A stretch of 64,000 nucleotides of DNA from Dokdonia sp. Lineage in GTDB: Bacteria; Bacteroidota; Bacteroidia; Flavobacteriales; Flavobacteriaceae. The notes beneath the pieces are model-generated. The model made no database searches. It worked only from the letters and a program-made list of their open reading frames with translations, and was not told the DNA's origin. Where the stretch lies: NCBI GenBank assembly GCA_020630915.1, contig JAHDIF010000001.1:354786-418785 (forward strand), given 5' to 3'. The position numbers were made by a program, and so were the translations under genes. Below are positions 25,090-33,683 of this stretch, piece by piece. Every line of letters starts with the position of its first letter. The stretch's first letter is position 1.

Positions 25090-26242
25090 GGCTATTTTTT
25101 GCTAATGTAAAGTAAAATGTAGTCCCTACACTTTCTTCACTTTCTAGCCAGATCTTTCCTTGATACATTTCGACAATTTTTTTAACGATAGAAAGGCCTA
25201 TTCCTGTAGAGGTCTCGCTGGTTTCTAGCTTTTCGAATACTTTAAAGATCTTTTTGAAATATGGGTCCGGAATTCCTTTCCCATTATCTTGTATATAAAA
25301 CTCCCAAAAAGCTCCTTTTTCTTGTGCGCCTACGACGATTTTTCCTTCTGGCTTGTCGTTGTAGGCAACGGCATTGCCTATTAAATTTTGAAATAGCTGT
25401 TGCAATCTGTATTTATCGCCTATAATAGTAGGGAGGATAGCTGTATTTATGGCTATGTGATCTGGTACTTCTATTAACGATAAAATATCTTTTACTAATA
25501 GGTTGAGATCTACTGGGTAGGCCTCGATATGGGTCTTTCCAATAGTTGAGTATTCTAATATACCACTAATAAGGGTATCCATTTTTTCTACACTGTTGCG
25601 TATGGATATGATCTGTTTATTACCTGATTCATCCAGTTTACTAGCATAGTCTTCTTGCAACCAGGTGGTAAGTGTATCTATACTTCTCAAAGGAGATTTA
25701 AGGTCATGAGATACCATATGTGCATAATCACTGAGCTCTTGGTTTTGTATCTCTAAACTGTGTAATAATTGCTGCTGTTGTCTAAAGGCTTTACACGCCT
25801 TTAAGTTTACAGAAAACTTCTTTATCACCGGACGCAATTGCGCCAAATCTTTCTCAGAAATATTGTCCTTTTTAGAATACAAAAATAAATAACCTTGATC
25901 TTGAAGATTAAAAATGGCAACCATCCCTTCTTCCAGATTTAATGGAGAAATACTCGAAATGAGGTCGGTTCTCTTTACAATCGTACTCTCTTCAATATCG
26001 CGGGTTACTTGTATCACACTGTCTGCATCAACAACTGTTTTTTGCCCTAAAGGGATCGCGTATGTAGACTGATAATTCTCATCTTTTTTCTCAAGGATCC
26101 AAGCAGCATTAAGATTTTTACGCTTGAGCAATAGCTTTATAAATAAATCACAACTCTCTCTATAATCTAGCGACTGGCCTATGGCCATCCCGTACTCGTG
26201 GAGTTGTAAAATATCTAATATGTGGTTTTCTACTTTGATCAT
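25076..26242 (-). CDS. sensor histidine kinase (partner of FIST protein)
   Basis: 388 residues, no membrane segment. The N-terminal 150 residues look GAF-like (SCDLFIKLLLKRKNLNAAWI), followed by a short helix and a HisKA domain with the H-box YAHMVSHDLKSPLRSI near residue 185. The HATPase_c domain has NLIGNAVAYND (N box), DNGKGIPD (G1) and TGIGLSIVKKIV (G2). It overlaps the FIST gene by 4 bp (ATGA) and the HPt gene by 14 bp. The arrangement FIST protein then soluble kinase matches NosP-linked kinases, where the haem-bound FIST protein controls autophosphorylation. It shares its kinase core with the paralogue at 27338. Confidence 0.88.
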   Translation of the reverse strand: MIKVENHILDILQLHEYGMAIGQSLDYRESCDLFIKLLLKRKNLNAAWILEKKDENYQSTYAIPLGQKTVVDADSVIQVTRDIEESTIVKRTDLISSISPLNLEEGMVAIFNLQDQGYLFLYSKKDNISEKDLAQLRPVIKKFSVNLKACKAFRQQQQLLHSLEIQNQELSDYAHMVSHDLKSPLRSIDTLTTWLQEDYASKLDESGNKQIISIRNSVEKMDTLISGILEYSTIGKTHIEAYPVDLNLLVKDILSLIEVPDHIAINTAILPTIIGDKYRLQQLFQNLIGNAVAYNDKPEGKIVVGAQEKGAFWEFYIQDNGKGIPDPYFKKIFKVFEKLETSETSTGIGLSIVKKIVEMYQGKIWLESEESVGTTFYFTLAKNSHGAT

Positions 26243-27336
26243 TCAAATAAACCAACTACGGTTGTTTTATTATAAAACTCTAAAAACCCTTCTCCATAGG
26301 ATGAGATTTCTCCTAGCGTGAGGGCGCCACCTATAGACAAATCTGGATAACTCCCATGTATGGTTTCTGTAATCGCGTTTAACTCTTGTTCAAAACTATC
26401 TTCTAGAAATAGAATTCGGGAGATACAATCTATAATGATTGCTTTTCTTGGAGCTGTAGCCTTCTGGACACTTGCTTCTGCAGCTTTTTGAGCAGCGTCT
26501 ATAAGAGAGTCATTATTACCGTTTAAAATGTCTACGAGCATATTTTCTTCTAGCTCGCCTACACACACGAGTTCTCCATTTTCATTGGTCATTAATGGAT
26601 CCCGTACGATACATTCTGCATCTTCTTTTAAGATTCCAAAAGGATACCCTTTTGCAATATCAAAGAAATTATCTTCTGTAAATATTAATCCAGAGTGTTC
26701 TTCTACCACCTCTTTATATACCTGGAAAGGGTTTTTCCAGTTGATCTCTTTAATAATGTTCCCTTCTGATTTTGTAACAATAAAAGGGCCGCCTACCTTT
26801 TTCCAACCGTGACGTACACCTATGTTAGAAGCCATATTCATAACTGCTACCACAGCAGCATCTTGATATATCCCTTTGTTACAAAAAACACAAGGCTGTT
26901 GCTCTAAAGAAAGACTTCCTGCTCCGCCTCCAAAATAATTAGTTTGCATCCCGTAGTTTTCATAAAGCTCGCTGAGATAATGAGAAATGTTAGACGTAAG
27001 TCCATCTACATAGGTAAATAAACTATACGGTTGATTCTCTTTAAACGTAATTTCTGGGATGGTGTACTCCTTAGTGCTAATATTCTCAACTAGAAAGAGG
27101 GTTTCTAAATTATTGAGGGTATTAATAACGATACCCTTTTCTAACACTGTGTTCCCGTGAATAACTCTTGGAAACAAACCTCCCATAAACTCAAGTCCAG
27201 ATTGCTGTAGTGCTCCTACAAATTCTTTAATATCAATTTCGGTGTGTTCTCCTACAGAGATAAGTACTGCATTGTCATTTACGTGCGCCGAGATCGCAGT
27301 GATAATCTCGTCAATATTTGTTGTAGATATAAGCAT
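26239..27336 (-). CDS. FIST-domain protein (NosP-like candidate NO sensor)
   Basis: 365 residues with FIST N and FIST C domains: FMGGLFPRVIHGNTVLEKG in the N-terminal half, YFGGGAGSLS at the domain join near 160, and a C-terminal part with GYPFGILKED and LSIGGALTLGEISS. FIST proteins are ligand sensors placed next to signal-transduction genes; a subgroup called NosP binds haem and nitric oxide. Whether this one binds haem cannot be told from sequence. Direct linkage to a histidine kinase (4-bp overlap), and the presence of an H-NOX gene in the same operon, favour a NosP-like role. Confidence 0.8.
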   Translation of the reverse strand: MLISTTNIDEIITAISAHVNDNAVLISVGEHTEIDIKEFVGALQQSGLEFMGGLFPRVIHGNTVLEKGIVINTLNNLETLFLVENISTKEYTIPEITFKENQPYSLFTYVDGLTSNISHYLSELYENYGMQTNYFGGGAGSLSLEQQPCVFCNKGIYQDAAVVAVMNMASNIGVRHGWKKVGGPFIVTKSEGNIIKEINWKNPFQVYKEVVEEHSGLIFTEDNFFDIAKGYPFGILKEDAECIVRDPLMTNENGELVCVGELEENMLVDILNGNNDSLIDAAQKAAEASVQKATAPRKAIIIDCISRILFLEDSFEQELNAITETIHGSYPDLSIGGALTLGEISSYGEGFLEFYNKTTVVGLFE

Positions 27337-27337
27337 A

Positions 27338-28549
27338 TTATTTTTTTAAAGTGAAAAAGAAGGTCGCACCTATTCCAGGAGTACTGTCTATCCAAATGTC
27401 GCCTTCGTGAAGGCTCACTATTTTTTTTACGATAGAAAGTCCTATTCCCGTAGAGTCCTCCCGCTTATTTAACGTATTGAATATCTTAAAGACCTTGTCT
27501 TGAAACTTGGGTTCGATTCCTATTCCGTTATCTTTAATAGAAAACCTGTAGTGGCTTTCCAGATCTAGCACGTCTATCTCGACAAAGCCTTTTTCTTTGT
27601 CATTAAACTTGATCCCATTACTAATAAGGTTTTGAAATACTTGCTGCAACTTGGTTTTATCGCCTAGTACTGTTGGCAGTTTGTGCATCACTTTGATTTC
27701 AATATGTTCTGGAACAAATAATATGGGTATCAGATCTGAGACTAGAGAATTCAAGTCTACTTGTTCTGCAATATTGTTATCTGCTGCAACACTGGAATAA
27801 TTTAAAACATCAGAAATAAGCAACTCCATCTTTTCTAATGTTGTCTGTATAAGTGAGAGGTTTTGCTCACTTGCCGCATCTAATTTTCCCTTATTATCTT
27901 CCTTAATCCAACTTACGAGGGCATCTATACTTCTTAAAGGAGATTTTAAATCGTGCGATACAATATGCGCATATTCTTGTAATTCCTCATTACTTTTTTC
28001 CAGTTTAAGGAGCAATCTTTCTTTTTGATTCTCTAGATTCTTTAATTCGGTAATATCGCGCACAATCCCTTGAGCAGCGATGGGACTATTGCTCTCGTCA
28101 TAAATTAAACTCGCGTTTATATGAACCAAACGCTCACTCTTATCTGCAATGACAATTTTTACCTGAAAGTCTGTAACCGCACCGTCTTCTAATAAAGTGG
28201 CAAACCCTGCAACTACCTTTTCTTGTTCTTGAGGATGCACCATTTGCATCAGATTGATTGAATCTTCTATAGTATATCCTAAAAGATTTTCTGCCGCTTC
28301 ATTCATTTTCAGCACGTCACCCATAAGATTCATCACGACATAGGCATCTACAATATTCTCAAAAACCCCTTTAAGCTGCGTGGTTTTTTCTCTAACCAGC
28401 AGTTCCAACCTTTTATTTAATTCTTCTAACTCTTGTGATTTAAAATAAAGTTCGCGAGATTTTTCTTCTAGAATTTGCTCTGCAGCCTTTCTAGCAGCTT
28501 TTTCTCTTACGATTGCACGTTCTAAAATTTTTACCTGCCTATCCTTCAT
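27338..28549 (-). CDS. PAS-domain sensor histidine kinase (partner of H-NOX)
   Basis: 403 residues. An N-terminal coiled coil (about 1-58, REKAARKAAEQILEEKSREL) leads into a PAS domain (about 60-175, with NEAAENLLGYTIED and a PAC-type GIVRDITELK), then HisKA with H-box YAHIVSHDLKSPLRSI near 200 and a HATPase_c domain (NLISNGIKFND, DNGIGIEP, TGIGLSIVKKIV). It overlaps the H-NOX gene by 11 bp. Coiled-coil starts of this type are common in flavobacterial kinases encoded after H-NOX, where the sensor binds and inhibits the kinase. Soluble. It probably feeds the HPt protein. Confidence 0.88.
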   Translation of the reverse strand: MKDRQVKILERAIVREKAARKAAEQILEEKSRELYFKSQELEELNKRLELLVREKTTQLKGVFENIVDAYVVMNLMGDVLKMNEAAENLLGYTIEDSINLMQMVHPQEQEKVVAGFATLLEDGAVTDFQVKIVIADKSERLVHINASLIYDESNSPIAAQGIVRDITELKNLENQKERLLLKLEKSNEELQEYAHIVSHDLKSPLRSIDALVSWIKEDNKGKLDAASEQNLSLIQTTLEKMELLISDVLNYSSVAADNNIAEQVDLNSLVSDLIPILFVPEHIEIKVMHKLPTVLGDKTKLQQVFQNLISNGIKFNDKEKGFVEIDVLDLESHYRFSIKDNGIGIEPKFQDKVFKIFNTLNKREDSTGIGLSIVKKIVSLHEGDIWIDSTPGIGATFFFTLKK

Positions 28550-29084
28550 TTGCTGTTATACTAAACTTGACTTCTGTTCCCTGCTCATTTAGTTTTTCAA
28601 TGATAATAGTCGCTTTCTGATTAAAGTGATCAAAAGCCATATTCATTAGGCCTTTTCCAAAGGCGTGCATCGCCCTACTGGACTTATAAATCATAATTAA
28701 ATGGGTCTGAGACTGCTCTTCTATCGTAAATGTAGGCAACTCTGCATCTGGATAAATTTTTCTCACCTCAACGTGTATATGGTCTTCAATAGAAGCAAGC
28801 ATCTCTATGGGATCTTTATATAACTCTAAAAAACCCGGGTAACTCTTTTTGATCACACTAAAAAAATGCTCTCCATATACGAGTAATAAATAGTCTACAG
28901 GAATTGCAGTTTCTTTGTTAAGATTGGTAAGAAGAGATACCATTTCTCCAAAACTATAGGTCCCCACAGCAGTATAAACCCCATTAAATGGCAACTCAGA
29001 ATTACTGATGATGGTGTCTACCATTTCTAGACCAAATTTTTCCTCAACCAATTCTAAAAATTCTGTAAATACGATTCCTTTCAT
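28539..29084 (-). CDS. H-NOX (haem NO/O2-binding) domain protein
   Basis: 181 residues, a stand-alone H-NOX. The likely proximal haem ligand is His104 in the helix IHVEVRKIYPDAELP, matching the IHxxV-x-K-x-YPDA pattern of bacterial H-NOX. The haem-propionate motif YxSxR is present as YKSSR (Tyr133, Ser135, Arg137). Such proteins sense nitric oxide at picomolar to nanomolar levels and control a partner kinase or cyclase; in Shewanella and Vibrio they tune biofilm through kinases. It overlaps the kinase gene downstream by 11 bp and the receiver gene upstream by one base. The distal tyrosine typical of O2-binders is not evident, favouring NO. Confidence 0.88.
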   Translation of the reverse strand: MKGIVFTEFLELVEEKFGLEMVDTIISNSELPFNGVYTAVGTYSFGEMVSLLTNLNKETAIPVDYLLLVYGEHFFSVIKKSYPGFLELYKDPIEMLASIEDHIHVEVRKIYPDAELPTFTIEEQSQTHLIMIYKSSRAMHAFGKGLMNMAFDHFNQKATIIIEKLNEQGTEVKFSITANEG

Positions 29085-29494
29085 TATGCTTTTATTAATT
29101 CAATCATACTCCAATATGCCAATAATTTTTCGATTTTCTCTATATAGTGCTCATATTTTAAAGGTTTTAAAACATATCCTGCAATTCCAGCTTTATAACA
29201 CTCCAGTAAATCTTTTTGATTATTGGAAGTGGTTAAAATAATAGTTGGAATATATTGAAGTCTGTTATCTCCTTTTAAAATCTTTAGAAATTCAACGCCA
29301 TTAATCTTAGGCATATTTAGATCTAATAAAATAATATCTGGTAGGTTATCTTTTTGCTCAAGAAGTTGTAGCGCATCCTCACCATTATTGGCCTCGATAA
29401 TTTTATGCTTATGACCAAATGAGTTACAAACTCTTTTGAGCTTCATAACTTCTATTGCATCATCTTCTATTAAAAGAATGTTTAGGGATTTCAT
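29084..29494 (-). CDS. single-domain response regulator (Rcp1-like receiver)
   Basis: 136 residues, a receiver domain alone. Acidic pocket LLIEDDAIE (Glu10, Asp11, Asp12), phosphoacceptor Asp58 in ILLDLNMPK, conserved Thr and Ser in ILTTSNN and Lys in YVLKPL. Without an output domain it is likely to be an intermediate or phosphate sink in the relay, or to act through protein contacts. First gene of the seven-gene operon and the one nearest the promoter carrying LytTR-type site B, so the pathway probably controls its own level. Confidence 0.88.
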   Translation of the reverse strand: MKSLNILLIEDDAIEVMKLKRVCNSFGHKHKIIEANNGEDALQLLEQKDNLPDIILLDLNMPKINGVEFLKILKGDNRLQYIPTIILTTSNNQKDLLECYKAGIAGYVLKPLKYEHYIEKIEKLLAYWSMIELIKA

Positions 29495-29517
29495 ACTATA
29501 ATTTAATTAATATGATG

Positions 29518-29525
29518 CAAATTAA
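29518..29525 (-). promoter_or_regulatory. -7 like box (TTAATTTG) of the signalling operon
   Basis: Minus-strand TTAATTTG, one mismatch from TAnnTTTG, 23 bp before the first start codon and 31 bp from the nearest LytTR-type half-site. Confidence 0.35.
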
Positions 29526-29556
29526 TCGCCTAAAGCACTAGTGTCTTGATTATTTC

Positions 29557-29608
29557 GATTGATCTAATTTTAGTGTCGGTGGATGGTAGAAAAGTGTCGA
29601 CCAATGGT
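29557..29608 (-). promoter_or_regulatory. putative LytTR binding array upstream of the signalling operon (site B)
   Basis: Three minus-strand half-sites at 21-bp steps: ACCATTGGTC (29608-29599), ACCATCCACC (29587-29578) and TAGATCAATC (29566-29557). The first two align closely with site A; the third with TCGATCAATC of site E. It suggests autoregulation by the LytTR protein at the end of the same operon. Confidence 0.6.
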
Positions 29609-29639
29609 TTTTAGGTTTCGATCAATGTTTTACAATTAA

Positions 29640-30533
29640 TTACGCAAGCTTCACTAGTATGCCTTTTGCAAATCGCTCAGCACTTTCAGGCGCATGGCGA
29701 ATCCACAGTTCTGGCTCTATGACTTCAATTTCACCTAGGAGCATACTTCCGTCTTCGTCCCACAGGATATCTGCTCTTCCATAAGCAGGTAAGGAAGGGC
29801 ATGCTGCAAAGCACGCTTTCGCGAAAGCGATCTCCTCCTCACTAGGCTCATAGTCATGTACCGTGCCGCCCCAATCGTCCTGCACTCTATAGTCTCCTTT
29901 CTTTGCCTTCTTCAAGATGGCATGGGTATACTCTCCATTAAAAACCATTAACGAAGCCTCTCCACGACTCGCTATACTTTTTATAAACGGCTGGATTAAC
30001 ATATCCCGCTCACTCACTAATTTTTTGAAGAGCTCTTCATACTGATCACGCTCATTTTCTAGCACTTTATGCGTATGAAAAGCACCGCCAGCAATGGCTG
30101 GTTTTATCACTACATCAGACCACCCTTTTTCTTTACAAACTTGATCGATACTTAGATATTTATCCTTATCTACAAAAACTGTTGGAACAATAGCAATGCC
30201 TGCTTTTTCCAAATCTGTGAGATAATGCTTGTCAATATTCCACTTTACAAGGTTAAAAGAGTTGATAAATTGGGTTTTAGACCTCGTGTTTTCCATCCAT
30301 ACTTCAAACTCGTCGTAACGTTCAAAATAATCCCAAATGGTTCTAAAAACCACAGCTCTAGTTTGCGACCAGTTATAGTCTGGATTGTCCCAATTCGTAA
30401 CTTCTACGGTTAATCCTTTTGCTCTCAGGGCATCCATAATGAGGTTTCGCTCTTGTACTATATTATCTGTATAGGCAACTCCTAGTTGTGGATTGAGGTA
30501 GGATTGTTGGGTGAGGATGGTGATGTCTGTCAT
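29640..30533 (-). CDS. ATP-grasp domain protein (RimK/glutathione-synthetase-like)
   Basis: 297 residues. The N-terminal part has VVFRTIWDYFERYDEF, then NSFNLVKWNIDKHYLTDLEK as in the pre-ATP-grasp region. The ATP-grasp fold follows: VVIKPAIAGGAFHTH for nucleotide binding, LIQPFIKSIASRGEASLMVF, and the metal-binding end ILLGEIEVIEPELW-like. These enzymes ligate a carboxylate to an amine with ATP; the substrate here is unknown. It stands alone, just upstream of but not coupled to the signalling operon. A TTTCGCGAAA copy encodes AFAKA near residue 240. Confidence 0.75.
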   Translation of the reverse strand: MTDITILTQQSYLNPQLGVAYTDNIVQERNLIMDALRAKGLTVEVTNWDNPDYNWSQTRAVVFRTIWDYFERYDEFEVWMENTRSKTQFINSFNLVKWNIDKHYLTDLEKAGIAIVPTVFVDKDKYLSIDQVCKEKGWSDVVIKPAIAGGAFHTHKVLENERDQYEELFKKLVSERDMLIQPFIKSIASRGEASLMVFNGEYTHAILKKAKKGDYRVQDDWGGTVHDYEPSEEEIAFAKACFAACPSLPAYGRADILWDEDGSMLLGEIEVIEPELWIRHAPESAERFAKGILVKLA

Positions 30534-30765
30534 TTATTAAAAGGGAATAAGGGACTCGTGTACTAATGGGATAATGAGGTATTGGAGTAATGGAATACTG
30601 TTTGTTATAATTTCAAAAATAGTAATTTCGACAGAGTGAGGCACGAACGAAGTTCAATCACATAACCTCTTAGCTCCTTTATGAGATCTCTCCTATGGTC
30701 AAGATGACGGTAGTCGTCACACTAAAGTCGTTTTAGTGTCCCATAACGCTGAGCAACTTGTGTGA

Positions 30766-30789
30766 TCCTGAAACAAGTTCAGGATGACG
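30766..30789. repeat. intergenic hairpin repeat (CCTGAAACAAGTTCAGG type)
   Basis: CCTGAAACAAGTTCAGG forms a short stem with a 5-base loop, followed by ATGACG. Copies or relatives occur at 35501, 37042, 37386 and 55914. It touches the stop codon of the dehydrogenase gene. The 257-bp gap 30534-30790 otherwise shows only decayed repeat text. Confidence 0.75.
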
Positions 30790-30790
30790 A

Positions 30791-32038
30791 TTAAAATTTA
30801 CGATCCGGATGAAACAATTCCATATTCATACTAGGTTTTACATCATCTATAATTTCTTGAACTAACTTCCCCGTACTAGGTCCTAGACTCCATCCCATCA
30901 TTGCGTGACCTGTTGCTAGTGTGAGGTTTTTACACTTAGCACTTTTTCCTATATACGGCATCCCATCTGGTGTTACGGGTCTTAGGCCACAAGCAGCAGC
31001 ATCTTTTTCTTCATTAGTAAGCTGTACTTCTGGAAAATAGTTTTGCACACCTTGTGTAATGGCATCTACTCTATTGGTATTAATCGTATGGTTAATTCCA
31101 GCAATTTCCATCGTCCCGGCAAAACGGGTAAATCCATTCATAGGCGTCACAGCTATTTTAGCTTCTGCCAGAATAGAAGGGTAGGTAATTCCCGTTGTAG
31201 CTTTAGTCTGTACTCGATACCCTTTTCCTGCTTGAAGGAGGAGGTTGATGTTTAGCTTTCGCGAAAGCGCACTCGTCCAACTTCCCGCTGCCAGCACTAC
31301 CTCCTCAGGTTTGTACTGGGCTTTGTCTGTTTGTACAGCAGTAATGGTACCTCCAGTTACAGCCAAATCAATTACCTTTTCCTCTTGCTTGATGATTACG
31401 CCCGCATTGATTAAATAAGTTTTGAGTTCGCTCATAAATTCGTCTGGCGTTGTGTGATGGTCACACTCAAAATAGGTGCCTCCAGCAATTTTTAATGCCG
31501 CATTGGGCATCATTTGCTGGATTTCTTGTGCGCTGTGAGTACGAGCGACTAATCCTTCTTTAACTGCAATATCTACAAGATGTCCTTCCTCCTCTAGCAT
31601 ATGTTCTGTCTGGCAAAGCATAAACAGCCCTTTTTTCTCCAGCTGAAAATTAAACCCTTCTTCTTGCTTAATCTCATTATATAAATCGCGCCCTAACACT
31701 GCAATTTCCTTCATAACAGGGATCGCCTTATTGACCTTAGCCTGGTTACAGGATTTATTAAACGCCCACGACCATTTTAAAAACTGAAGATCCAATCTAG
31801 GTTTTATATACAGCGGACTCTTATCGCTAAACATCCATTTAATGCCTTGTTTCATCATGCCAGGTGCCGCCAGAGGGATCAAATGGCTAGGTGCCAGATA
31901 TCCCGCGTTTACATAACTCGCGCCTCCATCCATTTTAGACTGGTCTATCACAGTAACTTGGTGTCCCGATTTATGAAGATAATAGGCGCAACTTAGTCCT
32001 ATAATTCCACCGCCTATAATTACAATTTCCTTTCCCAT
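30791..32038 (-). CDS. FAD-dependent D-amino-acid (D-hydroxyproline) dehydrogenase
   Basis: 415 residues from the ATG giving MGKEIVIIGGG, chosen because it overlaps the preceding stop (TAATG); an in-frame ATG lies three codons earlier. The dinucleotide-binding fold IVIIGGGIIGLSCAYYL marks a DAO/DadA-family flavoprotein, and CGLRPVTPDGMPYIG with a final GHAMMGWSLGP closes the FAD site. In the trans-4-hydroxyproline pathway this enzyme oxidises cis-4-hydroxy-D-proline to pyrroline-4-hydroxy-2-carboxylate. That assignment rests on linkage to the epimerase, deaminase-like and semialdehyde dehydrogenase genes. A palindrome copy is read as ALSRKL. Confidence 0.82.
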   Translation of the reverse strand: MGKEIVIIGGGIIGLSCAYYLHKSGHQVTVIDQSKMDGGASYVNAGYLAPSHLIPLAAPGMMKQGIKWMFSDKSPLYIKPRLDLQFLKWSWAFNKSCNQAKVNKAIPVMKEIAVLGRDLYNEIKQEEGFNFQLEKKGLFMLCQTEHMLEEEGHLVDIAVKEGLVARTHSAQEIQQMMPNAALKIAGGTYFECDHHTTPDEFMSELKTYLINAGVIIKQEEKVIDLAVTGGTITAVQTDKAQYKPEEVVLAAGSWTSALSRKLNINLLLQAGKGYRVQTKATTGITYPSILAEAKIAVTPMNGFTRFAGTMEIAGINHTINTNRVDAITQGVQNYFPEVQLTNEEKDAAACGLRPVTPDGMPYIGKSAKCKNLTLATGHAMMGWSLGPSTGKLVQEIIDDVKPSMNMELFHPDRKF

Positions 32039-32550
32039 TACTTCCAATGAAAATTACGATTTTTAATGGCTATACTTTCCTCGACTAGGTAATCTGTGAT
32101 CAATCGTTTTGTTCCAAATTGATTATGATAAAATGAGACTGCAAGCGAATCCTTATCGAGATATAATAACTTAAAATCAATGGTGTCAGACTCTTGATTT
32201 AATAGATCAGAAACACCCTCATCATACACCTGCAAATAGAAAAACCCATTGTCTTTTTGTTGAATCTGCCATTCGCCTGTAAGACTGGGTCCGCAATTAG
32301 CATTCTGACTATTATTATCTGTTACTATACCATCTTTATGAAACGTTTGAAGATATTTAAGAAAGCAGCCTTCCATGTTCATACGAGTCTGTCCATTGTA
32401 ACGTCTAGCAAACTTCCACGTTTTTACACTGTCATTAGTCAAGAGTTCAACAGCATTCTCCGGCGGGTGAAAAGGTGGTTTTTTTTCTGTCTTTTTACAT
32501 GAGATAGACATTAGAAAAAATACAACTAAGACGTAGGAATATCTGCTCAT
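32038..32550 (-). CDS. putative lipoprotein, unknown function
   Basis: 170 residues with a lipoprotein signal: a hydrophobic stretch and lipobox LMSISC, so it is likely to be anchored by Cys18. The mature part resembles small lipocalin-like proteins (TNDSVKTWKFARRYN, LTGEWQIQQKDNGFFYL). No known domain is certain. It overlaps the dehydrogenase gene by one base and follows the epimerase by 12 bp, so it is cotranscribed with the hydroxyproline genes, but a link to that pathway is not established. Confidence 0.65.
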   Translation of the reverse strand: MSRYSYVLVVFFLMSISCKKTEKKPPFHPPENAVELLTNDSVKTWKFARRYNGQTRMNMEGCFLKYLQTFHKDGIVTDNNSQNANCGPSLTGEWQIQQKDNGFFYLQVYDEGVSDLLNQESDTIDFKLLYLDKDSLAVSFYHNQFGTKRLITDYLVEESIAIKNRNFHWK

Positions 32551-32562
32551 TTTAATAACGTA

Positions 32563-33570
32563 TTAAATCACTGAAAACCCAAACGCATATGGGTCATCTT
32601 CATCTATAGTTATGGTATTATGTCCATAAATACGAGCCCATCCTTTTATACTAGGGGTCATCGCTTTATAGTCTCCTAAAGATATTGCTTTTTCTACTTT
32701 TCCTGTAAACTTAGATCCTATAAAACTCTCGTGTATGTACTCATCACCTACCGCAAGTTTTCCTTTTGCATATAACTGTGCTAACCTGGCTGAAGTTCCT
32801 GTACCACAAGGACTACGGTCGATGGCTTTGTCTCCATAAAATACCGCGTTGCGTCCATCTGATGTGGGATCGATAGGATTGCCTGTCCATAGCATATGAG
32901 TCACGTTACGTATGGTCTCATTCTCTGGATGTATAAATTGATCGGGGTATTTTTCATTAATACGTTCTCTAACCACCTGACTGTACTGTATAATCTGGCT
33001 TGCAGTATACTCATGCACTCCAGAAAAATTATTTTGAGGATCTACGATGGCATAAAAATTACCTCCATACGCTACATCAAAAGTGATCTCGCCCAGCTCG
33101 GGACAGTTGACCGTAAGTCCTTCTGCGGCGAGGTAACTGGTCACATTCGTGAGTTTTACCCAATCTACTTTAGATCCCGTTTGCTGGTAATCTATCTCTA
33201 CCAATCCTGCAGGAGCTTCCATTCTAATCTTTCCTGATGTTTTAGGGATAATGATTCCTTCTTCTATTGCAATCGTAATGGTACCAATAGTACCGTGACC
33301 GCACATAGGCAAACATCCCGAAGTCTCTATAAACAGTACTGCAAAATCATTGTTGGGATCGTGAGGAGGATATAATATAGTCCCACTCATCATATCGTGA
33401 CCTCTAGGTTCGAACATTAACCCTCTTCGTATCCAATCGTATTCTTTTATAAAATGCTGACGCTTCTCACTCATCGTCTTTCCTATGAGTTCCGGGCCAC
33501 CAGCTTTTACAAGTCGTACTGGGTTGCCACAAGTATGAGCGTCTATACAGGTGAAGGTGTGCGTTCTCAA
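32563..33570 (-). CDS. 4-hydroxyproline 2-epimerase (proline racemase family)
   Basis: 335 residues with both catalytic cysteines of the family: Cys90 in LPMCGHGTIG and Cys255 in DRSPCGTGTS. Proline racemases and hydroxyproline epimerases both carry this pair, while trans-3-hydroxyproline dehydratases have Thr in the second place, so a two-base epimerase is indicated. It would convert trans-4-hydroxy-L-proline to cis-4-hydroxy-D-proline, the first step in the catabolic pathway encoded here. Linkage to the dehydrogenase, DHDPS-like and semialdehyde dehydrogenase genes supports this over proline racemase. Cytosolic. Confidence 0.88.
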   Translation of the reverse strand: MRTHTFTCIDAHTCGNPVRLVKAGGPELIGKTMSEKRQHFIKEYDWIRRGLMFEPRGHDMMSGTILYPPHDPNNDFAVLFIETSGCLPMCGHGTIGTITIAIEEGIIIPKTSGKIRMEAPAGLVEIDYQQTGSKVDWVKLTNVTSYLAAEGLTVNCPELGEITFDVAYGGNFYAIVDPQNNFSGVHEYTASQIIQYSQVVRERINEKYPDQFIHPENETIRNVTHMLWTGNPIDPTSDGRNAVFYGDKAIDRSPCGTGTSARLAQLYAKGKLAVGDEYIHESFIGSKFTGKVEKAISLGDYKAMTPSIKGWARIYGHNTITIDEDDPYAFGFSVI

Positions 33571-33683
33571 GGGAATAATGGTTTAATGATTAAATGTTTT
33601 TTCCAAGTGCTTCTGCTGCAACACTTCATAATTCTCACCATACTTTTCAAATTTCGTCGTTCGTAACTCGTACTTCGTATTTT

